Shown here: positions 46,262-57,326 of the stretch, one piece after another
Numbering within the stretch: the first letter of the stretch is position 1
Layout: each line of letters begins with the position of its first letter
Assembly: GCA_037893225.1 (NCBI GenBank)
Contig: JAZGUH010000259.1
Location: 62,001 to 126,000 of the forward strand
DNA from: Hippasteria phrygiana
Lineage: Eukaryota; Echinodermata; Asteroidea; Valvatida; Goniasteridae
DNA: 64,000 bases
Direction: 5' to 3'
Translations under genes and position numbers: made by a program
Notes under the pieces: generated by a model
The model's input: the letters and a program-made list of their open reading frames with translations, nothing else
Database searches by the model: none
Told to the model about the DNA's origin: nothing

Positions 46262-46599
46262 ATACATATTCATGAGCTGAATTCCAACTGGTCAATTTAA
46301 CATCACATGCCAGCGGATATTTTTGATAGTACAAAAGCGCATCAGCAGTAGACATAAGTATTCTGTTGGATATCATGGGATTTAGCATTTATAGTCAGGG
46401 TTAAAAAAGAAGACAAAAATGCTAGGGGGTGGGGTGGGAATTTGAACCCTCCTCCCCAAAACAAAAACAAATAAGCATGCCTCTTGTCATATTATGGAAA
46501 AACACTTACACTGTTCACTCCATTTGGTCGTCTTACAATAATAATTAGAGCGACTTCAGTTGGTTTAAAAACTGTTTCCGTTTAACTTGAATTTTTTGT
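46262..46599. other. Spacer, no gene recognised
   Basis: 46515-46560 contains TCCATTTGGTCGTCTTACAA, related to 42.11 kb. A reading of LKSL on the minus strand here was checked and is not the missing LRR exon. Confidence 0.4.
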
Positions 46600-46985
46600 T
46601 AAAGGTAGTGCACACCATTTGCTCTTGTTGTAATTAGGGTTAGAATTTAAAGCGTGCTACAAATACTGTAACACTGACCTGTTTAAAGTTGTGTGCATAG
46701 ATGCTGGGAAAAACAGAGAAATTTTTTGGTTCTAGTAGTCTGGTTCCCTGACCCTACTTTAGACAAAACAGAGCGATTTATAGACGTTAGAGAATTATCA
46801 GGTCGGGAACTAGACTATTTCCAATGATTGTTGGCTGACAATCGTTGGAAAACGAGATAAATTTCCACTTTTCTTGAAAACGACAGCACACCCGGTGTTC
46901 ACAGGATGCTTGAGACTACTATTTACTTTCAGTCTGGTATGGTATTTTGTGATAATTCAGAAGTTCGGTTTTTTTATGTTTGCAA
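46600..46985 (+). repeat. Repeat family C, long copy
   Basis: GTAGTGCACACCATTTGCTC to TGCTTGAGACTACTATTTAC. The middle and right parts match 28.65-28.92 kb and the left part matches 56.67-56.83 kb. Confidence 0.75.
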
Positions 46986-48540
46986 AAGATGTATACTACC
47001 TTTAGGCCTAAATCTCATTTTTTTTTCTTAAAGTTTTTTTTTTGGGGGGGGGGGGGAATGACTCTGAACCCATGTCTGCTACCATATAAAAGTTAAGAAA
47101 ATCAGAATAACCCTTCTTGATTTAAAAACTGTTCAAGTTTAAGTAAAATCCCTTGTGGATTGTTTGACGAATTAAAATGTAAGGGGGCGAATTTTATACT
47201 GAGTCCTTGATGCCAAGCTTTCAATGAAGCTGTCTCATGCAATTTTGAACCGTGTTTCCTTGAAGCTGGGCAGACTGTGTGAAGTGACACTGATTGCAAT
47301 AACATATCGGTAGCAACTCCCATCATCTGGAGACGCTTAGGAGACGGGAACCGAATGGGAAATGAGGAGCCAATTCAATCAAAAATGCCGGGCTAGATAG
47401 GTTCGTGACTGACGGATGCCTACATCATTTTACGGGGAAAAGATCCAGCACCTTTTAAGGCAGGCAGAAACACGAGATTTCCTTCTTTTGCTAACTGTAC
47501 CACTTTTGGGAGAGAAATCGTCCAAGTTCTGGGTGGGACCGGGATGAGTGGTTCCGCCTTCGACGGGATAGGTCTGGGCACTAACGACAGTCCTTATTTA
47601 GTTTGGAGCAGAGGCAGGGCGGTAAATTTTTGTTTTCAATTTTGGTTAAATTGTTTTTAAAGATTTATTTTTGTCTTTGTTGTGGGAAGGGCATACATAT
47701 GTAGAATAGGCTAGATATTATTGTTAGCTGGTGTTTGACTCCAATAACAAATATAACCAGAAGGGGGACATGGTATATAATTTTGTGAAGCATTTCATTT
47801 CAGATATCATCGTACAGTGGACACTAATACAAAATAAATTGCTGATATGTTGCAACAATCAAAGTAGGAGGGAAAAAACACGTTATAATTCAATATGAGA
47901 AAAATCACAAAAAGACAAGCAAAGGTTCCTGGATACATCGCGTGAAGTGACTACATGATGCTGAAAAAAGGGAAGTATGGTTCTGCAGAGACCCAGAGGT
48001 TGCAGTCGGAAACTTACATACATTTGGAAACTGTTCATTATTGGAGCTGTTCTATTTCTATAGAGTACCGAAAGCCTGACGTCAGTTGGCACGACAACTG
48101 GCTCCAAACAAATGGAGATTTCGACTGTTCCTTTGTTAACAGCCAGTCATGCAAACCACATTGACACAAAATAACAAAAGTATTCTGGTTCCAAACATTG
48201 CATTGACGTCATCACTTCGGTACTCTATACCCGGACCCGCTTCTGATCAACTATCACACAATTGTTGATGGGTTATTCTGGAGGAATCGTCTTGGTACTG
48301 TTGTGTGCTTTTGATGAGTTCCTTCTATTACATGTAGCAAACAAAAATAACGACATCTTGTGTGACTAAATCAGAAAGATTTCAAATCAACTGAAAACCA
48401 TCAACTTATTGTTTCAAATCAATTTAGTCATCTGGATAATGCTTGTTGAACAAGTTGAACTAAATTGCATAGAGGTTATTGTACTTCTTTCTTTTTAAAC
48501 TTATTTACATGTAAGTGCTTCTCCTGTTGTTATTTTTCAG
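46986..48540. other. Long stretch without a recognised gene
   Basis: G13 at about 47043-47055. A 74-codon minus-strand frame at 47102-47326 has no recognisable motif or family and is not called. Confidence 0.4.
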
Positions 48541-48544
48541 TCTG

Positions 48545-48776
48545 TGTGTAATTTGTGGAAAAACCCGAAGAGTACCTCACAGTACTAGCCTTTGGAGCAA
48601 CAGTGAAAGGATGTGATGAGACAGCCAGGCGAGTAGAGTGCCTGAAAGTTTGGACAGGAGGAACTAAATGATGAAAGACCACTATTGATAGTATCAATAC
48701 AAGAGGCTCAACGCAGCAACAGAGCGTCGGACATGAAGGGGTTCCAGGGAAGATGCCAGGAATAATTTTCAGTGTG
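48545..48776 (-). mobile_element. 5'-truncated non-LTR retrotransposon fragment
   Basis: The minus strand reads TRLAVSSHPF and ASTVRYSSGF in one frame, the segment just before the LWNSLP motif kept in the 43.1-kb copy. Nucleotide similarity to 43.24-43.45 kb is high (AGTACTAGCCT, GGATGTGATGAGACAGCCAG, AAGTTTGGA). Confidence 0.7.
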
Positions 48777-48916
48777 CACCAAGGAATGGTGACCAAGGAA
48801 TGGTGACCAAGGAATGGTGACCAAGGAATGGTGACCAAGGAATGGTGACCAAGGAATGGTGACCAAGGAATGGTGACCAAGGAATGGTGACCAAGGAATG
48901 GTGACCAAGGAATGGT
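48777..48916 (+). repeat. 14-bp minisatellite (ACCAAGGAATGGTG)10
   Basis: Ten near-perfect units directly upstream (in LINE orientation) of the LINE fragment. The unit length is not a multiple of three, so any peptide from it is frame-cycled. Confidence 0.95.
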
Positions 48917-49640
48917 GGCCACTAAACTAAAGATCAAATTGAACCGCAGTCAACAAAGTCAAATTTTACTAATATTACGAACAAATAAGATAAATAAAGA
49001 CCTATAATCATGGCACACTGGTGCAACATTTGGCAGGGTCACTGCAAAGTGACCTATACTTGTTGATCCTGAACATGGCTTGAGATCTGTTGGCAATCTT
49101 ACCGAGCTGCTAATCACAAACTTTTGTTAGCACAAAAAAAGTCTTTCTTGGTAACAACAGGTTACCGCCCAAAACTACTACTAAATTGGCCCCTGGCACT
49201 AAGAAACCTCCAGGACTGACCATTTCCTTAATTAATGACAAGGTCAAACTTCCACTGTATCTCCAGCCTCACTGAGTTTGTTCTTATACTGCACAGTGCA
49301 AAGATAAAATCTCCTTCAGGATGCCGAGTATTTTTCCTTCCTTTTAATGGATTAAAGTTATCATTCTCATTTCGGAATGTTAAACCCACAGAGACACTCC
49401 CCTAAGGCAAAGTTACTTTGTGGAGAATTGAGAAAGATGGCATATATCAATGTAGCTGACTGGATGTTCTCTTTATCACTAAAATAAATTCTTCTTCCCA
49501 ACATTCCTGGTTGTAGATGTCATATTCACTGGCAAAGGCAGGAAATTGTGATGGGTGGGTGGGGGGGGGGGGGGGTAGTGTTGCCATGCCCCCCCATGCC
49601 ACTGGTCATATTTAATATCAGCATTCGAAATTCAAGACGG
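48917..49640. other. Spacer with a MITE remnant
   Basis: 49091-49197 (CTTTTGTTAGCACAAAAAAAGTC, TCTTGGTAACAACAGGTTACC, AAATTGGCCCCTGG) is a truncated CCAATTTCAT-family MITE. G-rich run at 49556-49575. No exon was recognised. Confidence 0.5.
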
Positions 49641-50339
49641 CCATTGCCGTCGATGCCCTTAAAATTGCCGTGATGCCTCTTGTAGAAAATCACTTTTCAC
49701 GGCCCGATTTACTCTGCCCAAGCCGAAGTGCCCTTCTGCAAAAAAATGCTGCTGAATCACTTGGTATACAATGTACATGTACATCGTGCATGTCGTGTCA
49801 ATGTTCGGCTGGGAATACATGCGCATACTTGTATGGGAAACATCTCTTATGAGCGTGCGTATTGTGCAGAGCGAGTCCGCTGTTGGGAGGACTTTCCATT
49901 AGCAACACCGAAATTCATAGTCGGGTTCCGCTAGCATGTAGTGAATAATTCCTGTGCTCGAAGTCCGGTAGCCAGACAAGCATGCTCGCATGCAAATTGC
50001 AAACAATTCTGGAACTTTGTATTCGACAAAATGTGTTCATAAATTCCCATCGATTACCATGGATAGTCATCTGTTTCAGTCAAAACTTTCGACAAATTGC
50101 GCCATTACCAAGACGAATTCGCTTCGCCCTAAAATTCGCTTGAAGTAGGAACCGGCCTTTACGGTAACGCACCGTGCATGGGGCTGCTACTGCTAGTTGG
50201 CCGGGCATGGCGGCGCATTGGACAACCGAATATTCAATCGAATGGAAGGTTGAATATTTGAATATTCAATTATTTGATTTGATTCAGCCCTACTATTACA
50301 CGTACCTGCTACATGTGAAGGATAGATTGATATGCATCA
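49641..50339. other. Spacer, no gene recognised
   Basis: TGCCGTCGATGCC/TGCCGTGATGCC is a small local repeat at 49646-49680. GAATATTTGAATATTCAA at 50261-50280 resembles the 10.3-kb element ends. Confidence 0.35.
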
Positions 50340-50885
50340 ATCCTGTAGGAATTATTTGTTTCCACACTTTGTACGTTTGAACCGTGTTGAAATCTACACA
50401 GGTCCAACCCGTGTAGACTTCTTAAACAATTCAACACGGGCCAATTACGCTGCCTTTTCACACTACTCAACGCAGCACCAGCATTTGCGCTACAACGTGT
50501 AATGTTTCGACCCGTGTATTGTGTGATTGTTTCACACTACACACATGGCCGGTCGTTCTACACGGATCAAATCGGAAAATCCCCATACACTGCAGTGTGT
50601 GGTGCTGTGCATATACGCGCACAGTTATCCGCGGTTACACGGGTCAAACTCAACCCTAGAGGTGTTCATACTACGACTTTCAACACGGGTCGAGCTTCTC
50701 AACACGGGTCGAGAGCTCTCAACCCACCTCCCGAGCAGGGTTAGTTTCGACATGGGTTGAGCGCTCTACACGGGTCAGTGCCGTGTTGAAATGTTGTAGT
50801 GCGAAAAGGTCAGTCTAGTTATCACGTCTTGGACCCGTGTACAACCCGGAGATTTTTTGTTGTGTGAAAAGGCCTATAGACACAT
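50340..50885 (+). mobile_element. MITE rich in ACACGGGTC, TTTTCACACT-end family
   Basis: The left part (CACACTTTGTACGTTTGAAC, CAACCCGTGTAGACTTCTTA) matches 19.23-19.35 kb. The right end GTTGTGTGAAAAGGCCTATA matches the right end at 38.66-38.68 kb. About a dozen ACACGGGTC or GACCCGTGT words in both orientations fill the interior. Confidence 0.65.
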
Positions 50886-51015
50886 TCCACTCTTAATAAA
50901 AAATCTACATAAAAAATAAATAGAAAACAGTGTTAATGTGGAAAGCTTATAACATATCTAATGCCAACAACTCAGCAATTCAATTTGAACATTTATTTCT
51001 CAGGAGTGAAAATGG
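50886..51015 (+). repeat. Dispersed repeat family D, copy 3
   Basis: GTGGAAAGCTTATAACATATC, CAACTCAGCAATTCAATTTG, as in the 27.8- and 42.2-kb copies. Confidence 0.6.
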
Positions 51016-52511
51016 ACAAAAAAGAAGCCGCCCAGAGCAGCAGTTTATAGCCAGGAAAAGTACAAAGTACTGTAAAACTCTAATTAAAGAGTGCAGCTGC
51101 TTTCAAGTTCACTGGTATGATTAATGACAGAGGTTAGGGGGTTGGGAACACTTGAACAAAATTGAGCTCAAAACAGCAAGCCTCATCCTTTGTAACAAAG
51201 CTATCTGCCGACAACGTTCCTCCAGATTACTACAGTCTACAAAAAAACCCAGGGAAATAAAAAGAGGAAATTTATGATGGATGTATACTATTATAAATAA
51301 ACACCCTCCTGCTGGGTTGGCTCTGTTGGAAGTCACTGAAGGATTGGAGTTGTGGGAGTGGACTTTGTTGGGCCAAATATGCCATAGCTCTTGTGCCTGT
51401 GTAAAGGTGACACTCCGCAGAACGGGGAAGCTCCGCATGGGGGAGGGTATACAAGACATGGGGTTTTAATTCAATTTTCTGGCGGTAGTGTTGGTGGTGC
51501 GGGACATATCGGGTTTACGGTTTTACTTCTGTTTACATACGAGGCTCAAATTATCGGGTGTGGCCACTGACATCGCTAGAGGGGGGTGTAGGGGGGTCAC
51601 AACCCCCATTAATTATTTTTGTCAGTGAAATCGTGTCACTGTTGGCAAAATCGTGTTACTGTAGGAACTGCATTGTGTGTAATAGTACATGTACATCAGT
51701 GGCAGAAAAATCTCACAAATTAAATGCCAATCTCAATGGCAATAATTACAAAAAAATCCCCCCCCCCCCCCCCGATAATGAATAGCTTGACAATGCTTCC
51801 ACATGTTGGAAATGAGTAGATTTTGTAATTTCATTGTACTGCATTCAATTCACAATTTGTGACCGGCTCTGCAAAAAGGGGGTATTATATATGTCGCACT
51901 ATGTGAAAACACACACAGGGCAGTTCTACATGTATGTGAAATGGGCGAACAAAATCTTCACGTAAGTGATTTTATTGTTTTTGCTTTGTTGGCTTCTTTT
52001 ATATCTATATTTTCAGAATAAATTTTCAGAAACATTAATATTGATGAATAAAGATGAAAAAATAAATGTTGATACAAATTATTTCTATCTTATTTCTTTG
52101 CACTTTTTGTGTTGAAAGGCCTTTATCTCTAAATGCACTTCCGCTAAATTGGGAAAATATGAGTATACAAATGTCATGATATCTCGAGGACACAAAATGC
52201 CACAGGGGGGGTCAAACCTACACCAAATTGAAGCTTAGGATGTGACAAGTTCAACTATGTATATAATATATGTTCAAATTTTGCGACATAATAGCCCTTT
52301 TTGCAGAGCCGGTCACATTTGTAAAGTAAAGGACTCACTTAAATTTGAAAACCCTTTCAAACTTGTTAATGATGATGACTGCAAATTCTCCAATATTAGT
52401 AACATTCATACAGGTATACAAGTATTCATACACCCATCCATGCATACTGTTTCATACAGGTGTACATGTCCTTCATTCACAATGATAACAGTTCCGATGG
52501 GCTAGCCAATC
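51016..52511. other. Long stretch without a recognised gene
   Basis: C16 at about 51757-51772. GCAGAGCCGGTCACA-type words near 51861 (reverse) and 52305 suggest a diverged inverted pair. No exon was recognised. Confidence 0.4.
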
Positions 52512-52514
52512 TAA

Positions 52515-52924
52515 AGCCGTGCTTGTGCACTGGACTAACTATTGTCATAAGTTACCGTGCGTGATTGTTAACATTTCACTGTGGTTAATCTTCCGTGCGT
52601 CCGCACTTGGATTGCACGTCTCGCGGAAAGTCCTTGGCTGCTTAAACTTTGCAGTGGTCAAGCACGGAAAGCATGTGATCAAAATGCACGTTTTACATTA
52701 CAGTGGCTGTCCGCACTGGACTTTTCAGTGCCATGTACGTGTAATTCTTCCGCTACATGGTTGGCCCTGTAAAAGTTCCCGCTGCGGAGAAACAGACAAC
52801 CGACGATCAACACTTGACAATTTGGAAAGTTTACCGGCTGTCCGCATCGCATTGGACTTAATTTGGTCAAATTGACACCAGTCTCCATATGTTTTACCAA
52901 AAAGAGTCCAATGCGGACACGGCT
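52515..52924. mobile_element. PIF/Harbinger-like MITE
   Basis: AGCCGTG at the left and CACGGCT at the right, flanked by the 3-bp repeat TAA (52512-52514, 52925-52927), the target type of PIF/Harbinger elements. Inside, GTGCACTGGACT and the mirrored AGTCCAATGCGG extend the inverted ends. Further GTCCGCA(C/T)TGGACTT words occur mid-element. The 118-codon frame inside has no known motif. Confidence 0.65.
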
Positions 52925-53400
52925 TAACTCAAGCAGAATCTTTGTGAAAAGCTAACTTCACATTGAAAATTGTGTGCTTCATCACTGGCAGTGAGTATGA
53001 ACTATTGATTTTGAATTAATTTTGTGCTTCATTTCAAGGGAAAGAAGTTGAATAGTGCATGATTCATACTATACACTCCACCTGAATATAGGTCCCTTGT
53101 GGCAATTCCTTTGTGTGAATTTCACAAGACTGGCTACTCTAAATGTAGATGTACCACAGACCACAACTAAACTGTTTCACCCTGCCCTTAATCTTAAAGG
53201 TATGACACTCCATGACAGGGCCGACGGAATATTTGTAGGCGGTTTTCATACTTTGTGTGATTCAACATATACAAGAAATAACAAACCTGTGAAAGTTTGA
53301 GCCCGATCTGTCATCCAAGTCATGAGAATATATACATGTAGTGACAAACCAATGTTCCGTTCTGAGATTTTCTGCACGTTTTAATATACATGTACATCTA

Positions 53401-53646
53401 TGGGTCATTCCATATTAAAATATGGTTTAAAAGTGTGACATCTTTTTGGGGTGTCCCTGTTACACGTGACCCGAGTAATTTTCATCAAGTATCATTCAAA
53501 TTGACTTCACACTATTTTGTACTTGTTTAACAGGTACTTTGCTTTACACAATCAATCTTAGAGATAGAAGGCATTAAAGAATGTGTCTGGAATTGCAAAA
53601 TCTTATACTTGTCACACTTTTGGACCCCAAATTTATGGAATGACCC
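53401..53646 (-). mobile_element. MITE with TCATTCCATAAAT ends, copy 2
   Basis: Second copy of the 8312-8573 element, in reverse orientation. GGGTCATTCCATATT is at the left and AATTTATGGAATGACCCA at the right. The left terminal repeat has diverged more than the right. Confidence 0.75.
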
Positions 53647-53713
53647 ACATGTACATGTTTATTTTGATTGATGACATAGAAAGAAGTCAAGGCACTTTTA
53701 GAGGTCCTCAGAT

Positions 53714-53872
53714 CAGGCTTAATAAAAATCATAATTTTTTTTTAAAATAAAAAAAATCTGATTTTTAAAATATATATCAGATTTTTTGATTTAAATCAAT
53801 TTTTTTAATTTCTTCCATTGATTTAAATCATGATTTAAATCAAAATCGAGTGATTTAAATCAAACAACCCTG
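53714..53872 (-). mobile_element. hAT-type MITE rich in GATTTAAATC
   Basis: Starts CAGGCTTAATAAAAATC and ends GATTTAAATCAAACAACCCTG. It is flanked by the 8-bp duplication CCTCAGAT (53706-53713 and 53873-53880), typical of hAT. The palindrome GATTTAAATC occurs several times inside. Confidence 0.8.
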
Positions 53873-53960
53873 CCTCAGATATAATTGTTTCAAAGGCGAC
53901 AGAATTCAGACGGAAAGATCTGTACTGATACCATCTTTATAACAGTAAGCTTTAGATTGA

Positions 53961-54409
53961 AAGTAATCAATTATTGTTTTTATTATTTATCAAAACTACA
54001 TGTATATCATACATTTACGTCTACTGTCTGCAAATAATGCAAAACATTTCACTGATGGGACATTCAAGTCAATGCACAGCAATTATGTTTCAATTTCGGA
54101 ATATTTCAGATAGATCGGCCAGAGATATGTTTACTTTCAGCCACTTCAAACACCTGTGGAACACTTAAAATGTGCATCTTATAGACTAGGGTTTGTGAAT
54201 CAGCGGAGATCGATGTCGTCTTCGTGGATACTGTTACCCAACAACGGTGATACACATGTCCTTAGTCACCTGGATGACAAATCCTTCTCAACCGGCTCAC
54301 AAAAGAAAATTGCATGGCTGTTCTGATTCCAAGAGCGTTAGGTCTAGAGTAGAAAAATATGTAGGTGCATGTAGGCCCAGGGCAATAGAGATTTTAAGAG
54401 GTATTCTAG
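53961..54409. other. Spacer, no gene recognised
   Basis: No repeat partner or exon was recognised. Confidence 0.35.
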
Positions 54410-54790
54410 AGGTCAAAGGTTCGAATCCCGCTCCTGCCAGTTTTCTCTGTTCACTATGAAAATTCATTCAAATTTACCTAGTCAGTTTTTCTTGCGGATT
54501 GTTTGACGAATTATAAGTTAAAAGCAGTATCCTCATTGAGTGATCCCCACAATGTCGCTTCCCAGGTTGTATCGTAAAATTGGGCGTGCTCCCTGGCTAT
54601 ACGGCATTCTGGGTAAGTTTCTGACTAGCGCCCACCCGGACAAAGATACTGACAATTTGGGAGACCGCCAACATAGGGTAAAATAGCTCAGTTAGTAGAG
54701 CGCCAACACGGTATTCCGAAGGTCGCAGGTTCAAATCCCACTCCTGCCAGTTTTCTTTGTTCACATTGATAATTTTAAAACAAATTTAAC
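54410..54790 (+). mobile_element. Dimeric tRNA-like SINE, copy 2
   Basis: B-box CAAAGGTTCGAATCCCGCTC starts a body ending GACTAGCGCCCACCCGG. Next come GACAATTTGGGAGACCGCCA, then a full head TAGCTCAGTTAGTAGAGCGC and a B-box GGTTCAAATCCCACTCC, then the start of a second body. The B-boxes are 310 bp apart. The first A-box is missing, as in copy 1. Confidence 0.75.
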
Positions 54791-55434
54791 AGATTTAGAA
54801 AAAAAAAGATGAAGAACTGGCACCACTTTTTAAAGAATATTTTCTCTTGATTCATGGTCTCTTGAAGTCAAAAACTTTAACAGGGTCCGTATTACTGGGT
54901 TTCTCTTCCGAAACCCAATCATATGAATATCTACACTCGTACAATATCTTCAAAGAGATCCCTTACAAAAAACCTTGTTCAAACGGAAACTCGTTTTGCC
55001 CTACATGTCATTTGAACTCAACAGGGATACGGCTTGTCCGTCTTTGAAATGCAAATGAAATTACAAATTTGAAACAAATTTGTTTACCGAGTGCACAAGG
55101 CAACTGCTCTGGGCTATTACTAATCCCCACAATTGTTAGGTTTACTAAGCCACTCGGGCTAACAATGCCATGACCTGGAATTAAATTTCTTCCAAAGTGC
55201 ATGTGACTCTGGAGTCAATTCCAACAATCAACATACATGTTGCACCTCTTAATGCGAATTAAGCATTTCAAGACTTTTTTTTTTCAATTTTTTTTTCATA
55301 TCTGAACGTAAATGAGCCAGGCCAAGAAAAATGTATTCATATTCATATTCCGTAAAGATTAAATGTACAATGTATATATAGCATTGGCAGAGCTGACAAA
55401 ATATACATGTACATGTAGTTGCAGGCACTTTTCG
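54791..55434. other. Spacer, no gene recognised
   Basis: No exon or clear repeat was recognised. ACATGTACATGTAG overlap at 55405-55420. Confidence 0.35.
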
Positions 55435-55700
55435 TGCTTGGCATTTAACATATTCATGAAATGACAAACCTGTGAAAGTTTAAGCTCAATCCATTATCTG
55501 AGTTACAAGAAAACAGTGAAGAACTTTTTCAACAGTGATTTTGTGCACGTTCACATGGTATTTTGGAAGTCTTCAGACACAGATTTCCCGAGTAGGACAG
55601 GAAGGAGGATTGGTACTGTTACATGTACCATCTCTATAAACAGGAAGCTTTCAGATTAAAACTAATCAAATATGGTTTTTGATCATTACTAAAGCTATAT
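55435..55700 (+). repeat. Dispersed repeat family A, uninterrupted copy
   Basis: TTCATGAAATGACAAACCTG, GTGAAAGTTTAAGCTCAATC and CATCTCTATAAACAGGAAGC are in the same order as in the 53.2-kb copy and reversed relative to 8.0 and 23.3 kb. Confidence 0.65.
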
Positions 55701-56664
55701 CATACCTTGAACCAGAGTAATGAAACCTGAACAGATTAGAGAAGTTCAACCAAATTGAGCCATATGATAAATTTTGAAGTTTGCATAGTGATGTAGACAT
55801 AATCAACCAGTTCATCTAAGAATAAACAAGTACACAAAACTAAAAAAGAGAGATAAACTATCACATGGTGTTACCTTTTTTAGGGAAAACCTTTTACCTT
55901 ACTACAAATGTAGTCTTGTCTTTTAATATGATATTAATCATGTACAGGGTACATTGCACTAAACAAACCTGTAAGTAAAAACCTTGAGAACATGTATGTA
56001 TACTAAAAATCAGACTGATGTACAGGCTACAACCTTCCCACAAATCTGATCATGCTGACACCGTCTATATAAACCGACAAGTTTCTGTACGACTTTTTTG
56101 GGGGGAGAAACAAGGCTTCCATTGTTAGCGTTAAAGTAAATTGATCTTTTCAAACCCTTTCAACTATATATCAGGAAATCTTTTCCCTCGCGATAATCTT
56201 TCCCGACATGAAATACATTTCTTCCCCCTCACAGCAGGGGCTCCCGTCTCCCGCGGACTCAAATGTTACTCCCGGTACTACACGTGTACCGACATCACTC
56301 ACTGGCATGACATGTAAGCTGCCCGGTGCCCTCATCAGTGGTAACCTCCTGGGGCTTCGGACATTTTCCACCTTTACTGCTACCTTTTATGAGGAATCTA
56401 CCCCGACACTTAAGGGGTGGTATAGTACAGCGGCATTTGCCACCGGCTCAGAAAGTTTGGGATAGGATGATTAATAGGAAGACAAATGACAACACAATTC
56501 TGGCCATGGACTACACTTGCCTGCCCCAGATTTTAGATTAAGTACATGTACCTTCTTATGGGAGCCCGTCCCACAACTTGTTGAGAAAGCAATTTTGTTA
56601 ACACTCTACATGTAGTACATTTCTAACAATCAAAATACAAAATGAATAAGAAAAATTGCATACT
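55701..56664. other. Stretch without a recognised gene
   Basis: 56190-56470 is GC-richer than its surroundings and open on both strands (66 and 85 codons). No family motif or splice structure was recognised, so it is not called. Confidence 0.35.
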
Positions 56665-56845
56665 ACTTTAAAGGTAGTATACACAATTTGCTTTTGCTGT
56701 AATTTTCAGAAATAAATGGATTTGGGGGTTAGTATTTTATAGCGTGCTAGCAAATACTGTAACACTGACCTGTTTAAAGTTTTGTGTGCATAGATGCTGG
56801 GAAAACAGAGAGAAAAAATTATGTTCTAGTAATCTGGTATTCATA
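56665..56845 (+). repeat. Repeat family C, short intact copy
   Basis: AAAGGTAGTATACACAATTTGC to GGTTCTAGTA-like end. It shows the uninterrupted join that is split at 27957/28646. Confidence 0.7.
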
Positions 56846-57126
56846 TGCGCTTATTTCAATTTTTAAAATAAAAACAAGCCATAGCATTTTTGTAAATCTT
56901 CAGATTTCCAAAAATGCTTCACAATTTTCACAATTTTCAGAAATCTTCACAATTTTCTTAAAGATGACACAATTTCAGATGGAAACCTTTACAAACAGTA
57001 AGCATTTAGATTGAAAACTAATACATGTTTCTTATCATTACTCAAGCATACCTTTAATGCAGATGCAGTTCATTAAAAATAAATAATTGCCCACATGAAG
57101 CATGGAAACAACAAGTTTTCATTCCA
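56846..57126. other. Spacer, no gene recognised
   Basis: ATTTTCACAATTTTCAGAAATCTTCACAATTTTC is a small local repeat region at 56925-56955. Confidence 0.4.
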
Positions 57127-57326
57127 TTAACCCCTTGGTTTTTTACGGGAGACGTCGGGGTGCCGCAGCGGCTCTGGCAGCCAAGCGAAATGGCCACAAT
57201 GTGTAACATATACACAATAATCCAACAATGGATTGAAACTGCACAAACAGCGGCCAATGGCATCATCCGGCCTGGTGGCACTGTTTTTTTGGCGCCATGT
57301 GGCGTCATCCGTACGCAAGGGGTTAA
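57127..57326 (+). mobile_element. TTAA (piggyBac-like) MITE, shortened copy
   Basis: TTAACCCCTTGG to CCGTACGCAAGGGGTTAA with TTAA on both sides (57127-57130, 57323-57326). It lacks a few bases of the left end (GAGTACG) and the TTTGTGCAGTCAAGC stretch present in the 32.4-kb copy. Confidence 0.85.

Larger units (their letters stand above)
53230..53960 (+). repeat. Dispersed repeat family A carrying two insertions
   Basis: The base repeat (ACAAACCTGTGAAAGTTTGA ... CTGATACCATCTTTATAACA) matches 55.44-55.70 kb. It is interrupted by a MITE at 53401 and a hAT-type element at 53714. Confidence 0.65.

Noticed and set aside
46500..46600. Minus-strand LKSL followed by GTAAG as the missing LRRC57 exon
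   Set aside because: A stop codon follows LKSL, the surrounding residues do not match, and the DNA is related to the repeat at 42.1 kb.
48777..48916. CRISPR-like array
   Set aside because: Direct 14-bp tandem repeat with no spacers; eukaryotic minisatellite.
48530..48937. 135-codon minus-strand frame with repeated IPWSPFLGHHSLVT
   Set aside because: 14-bp minisatellite fused to a LINE fragment; not a gene.
52519..52875. 118-codon plus-strand frame
   Set aside because: Lies wholly inside the PIF-like MITE, which is non-autonomous.
56171..56465. Overlapping frames on both strands in a GC-richer patch
   Set aside because: Length is possible by chance and no family motif is recognised; kept only as a note.
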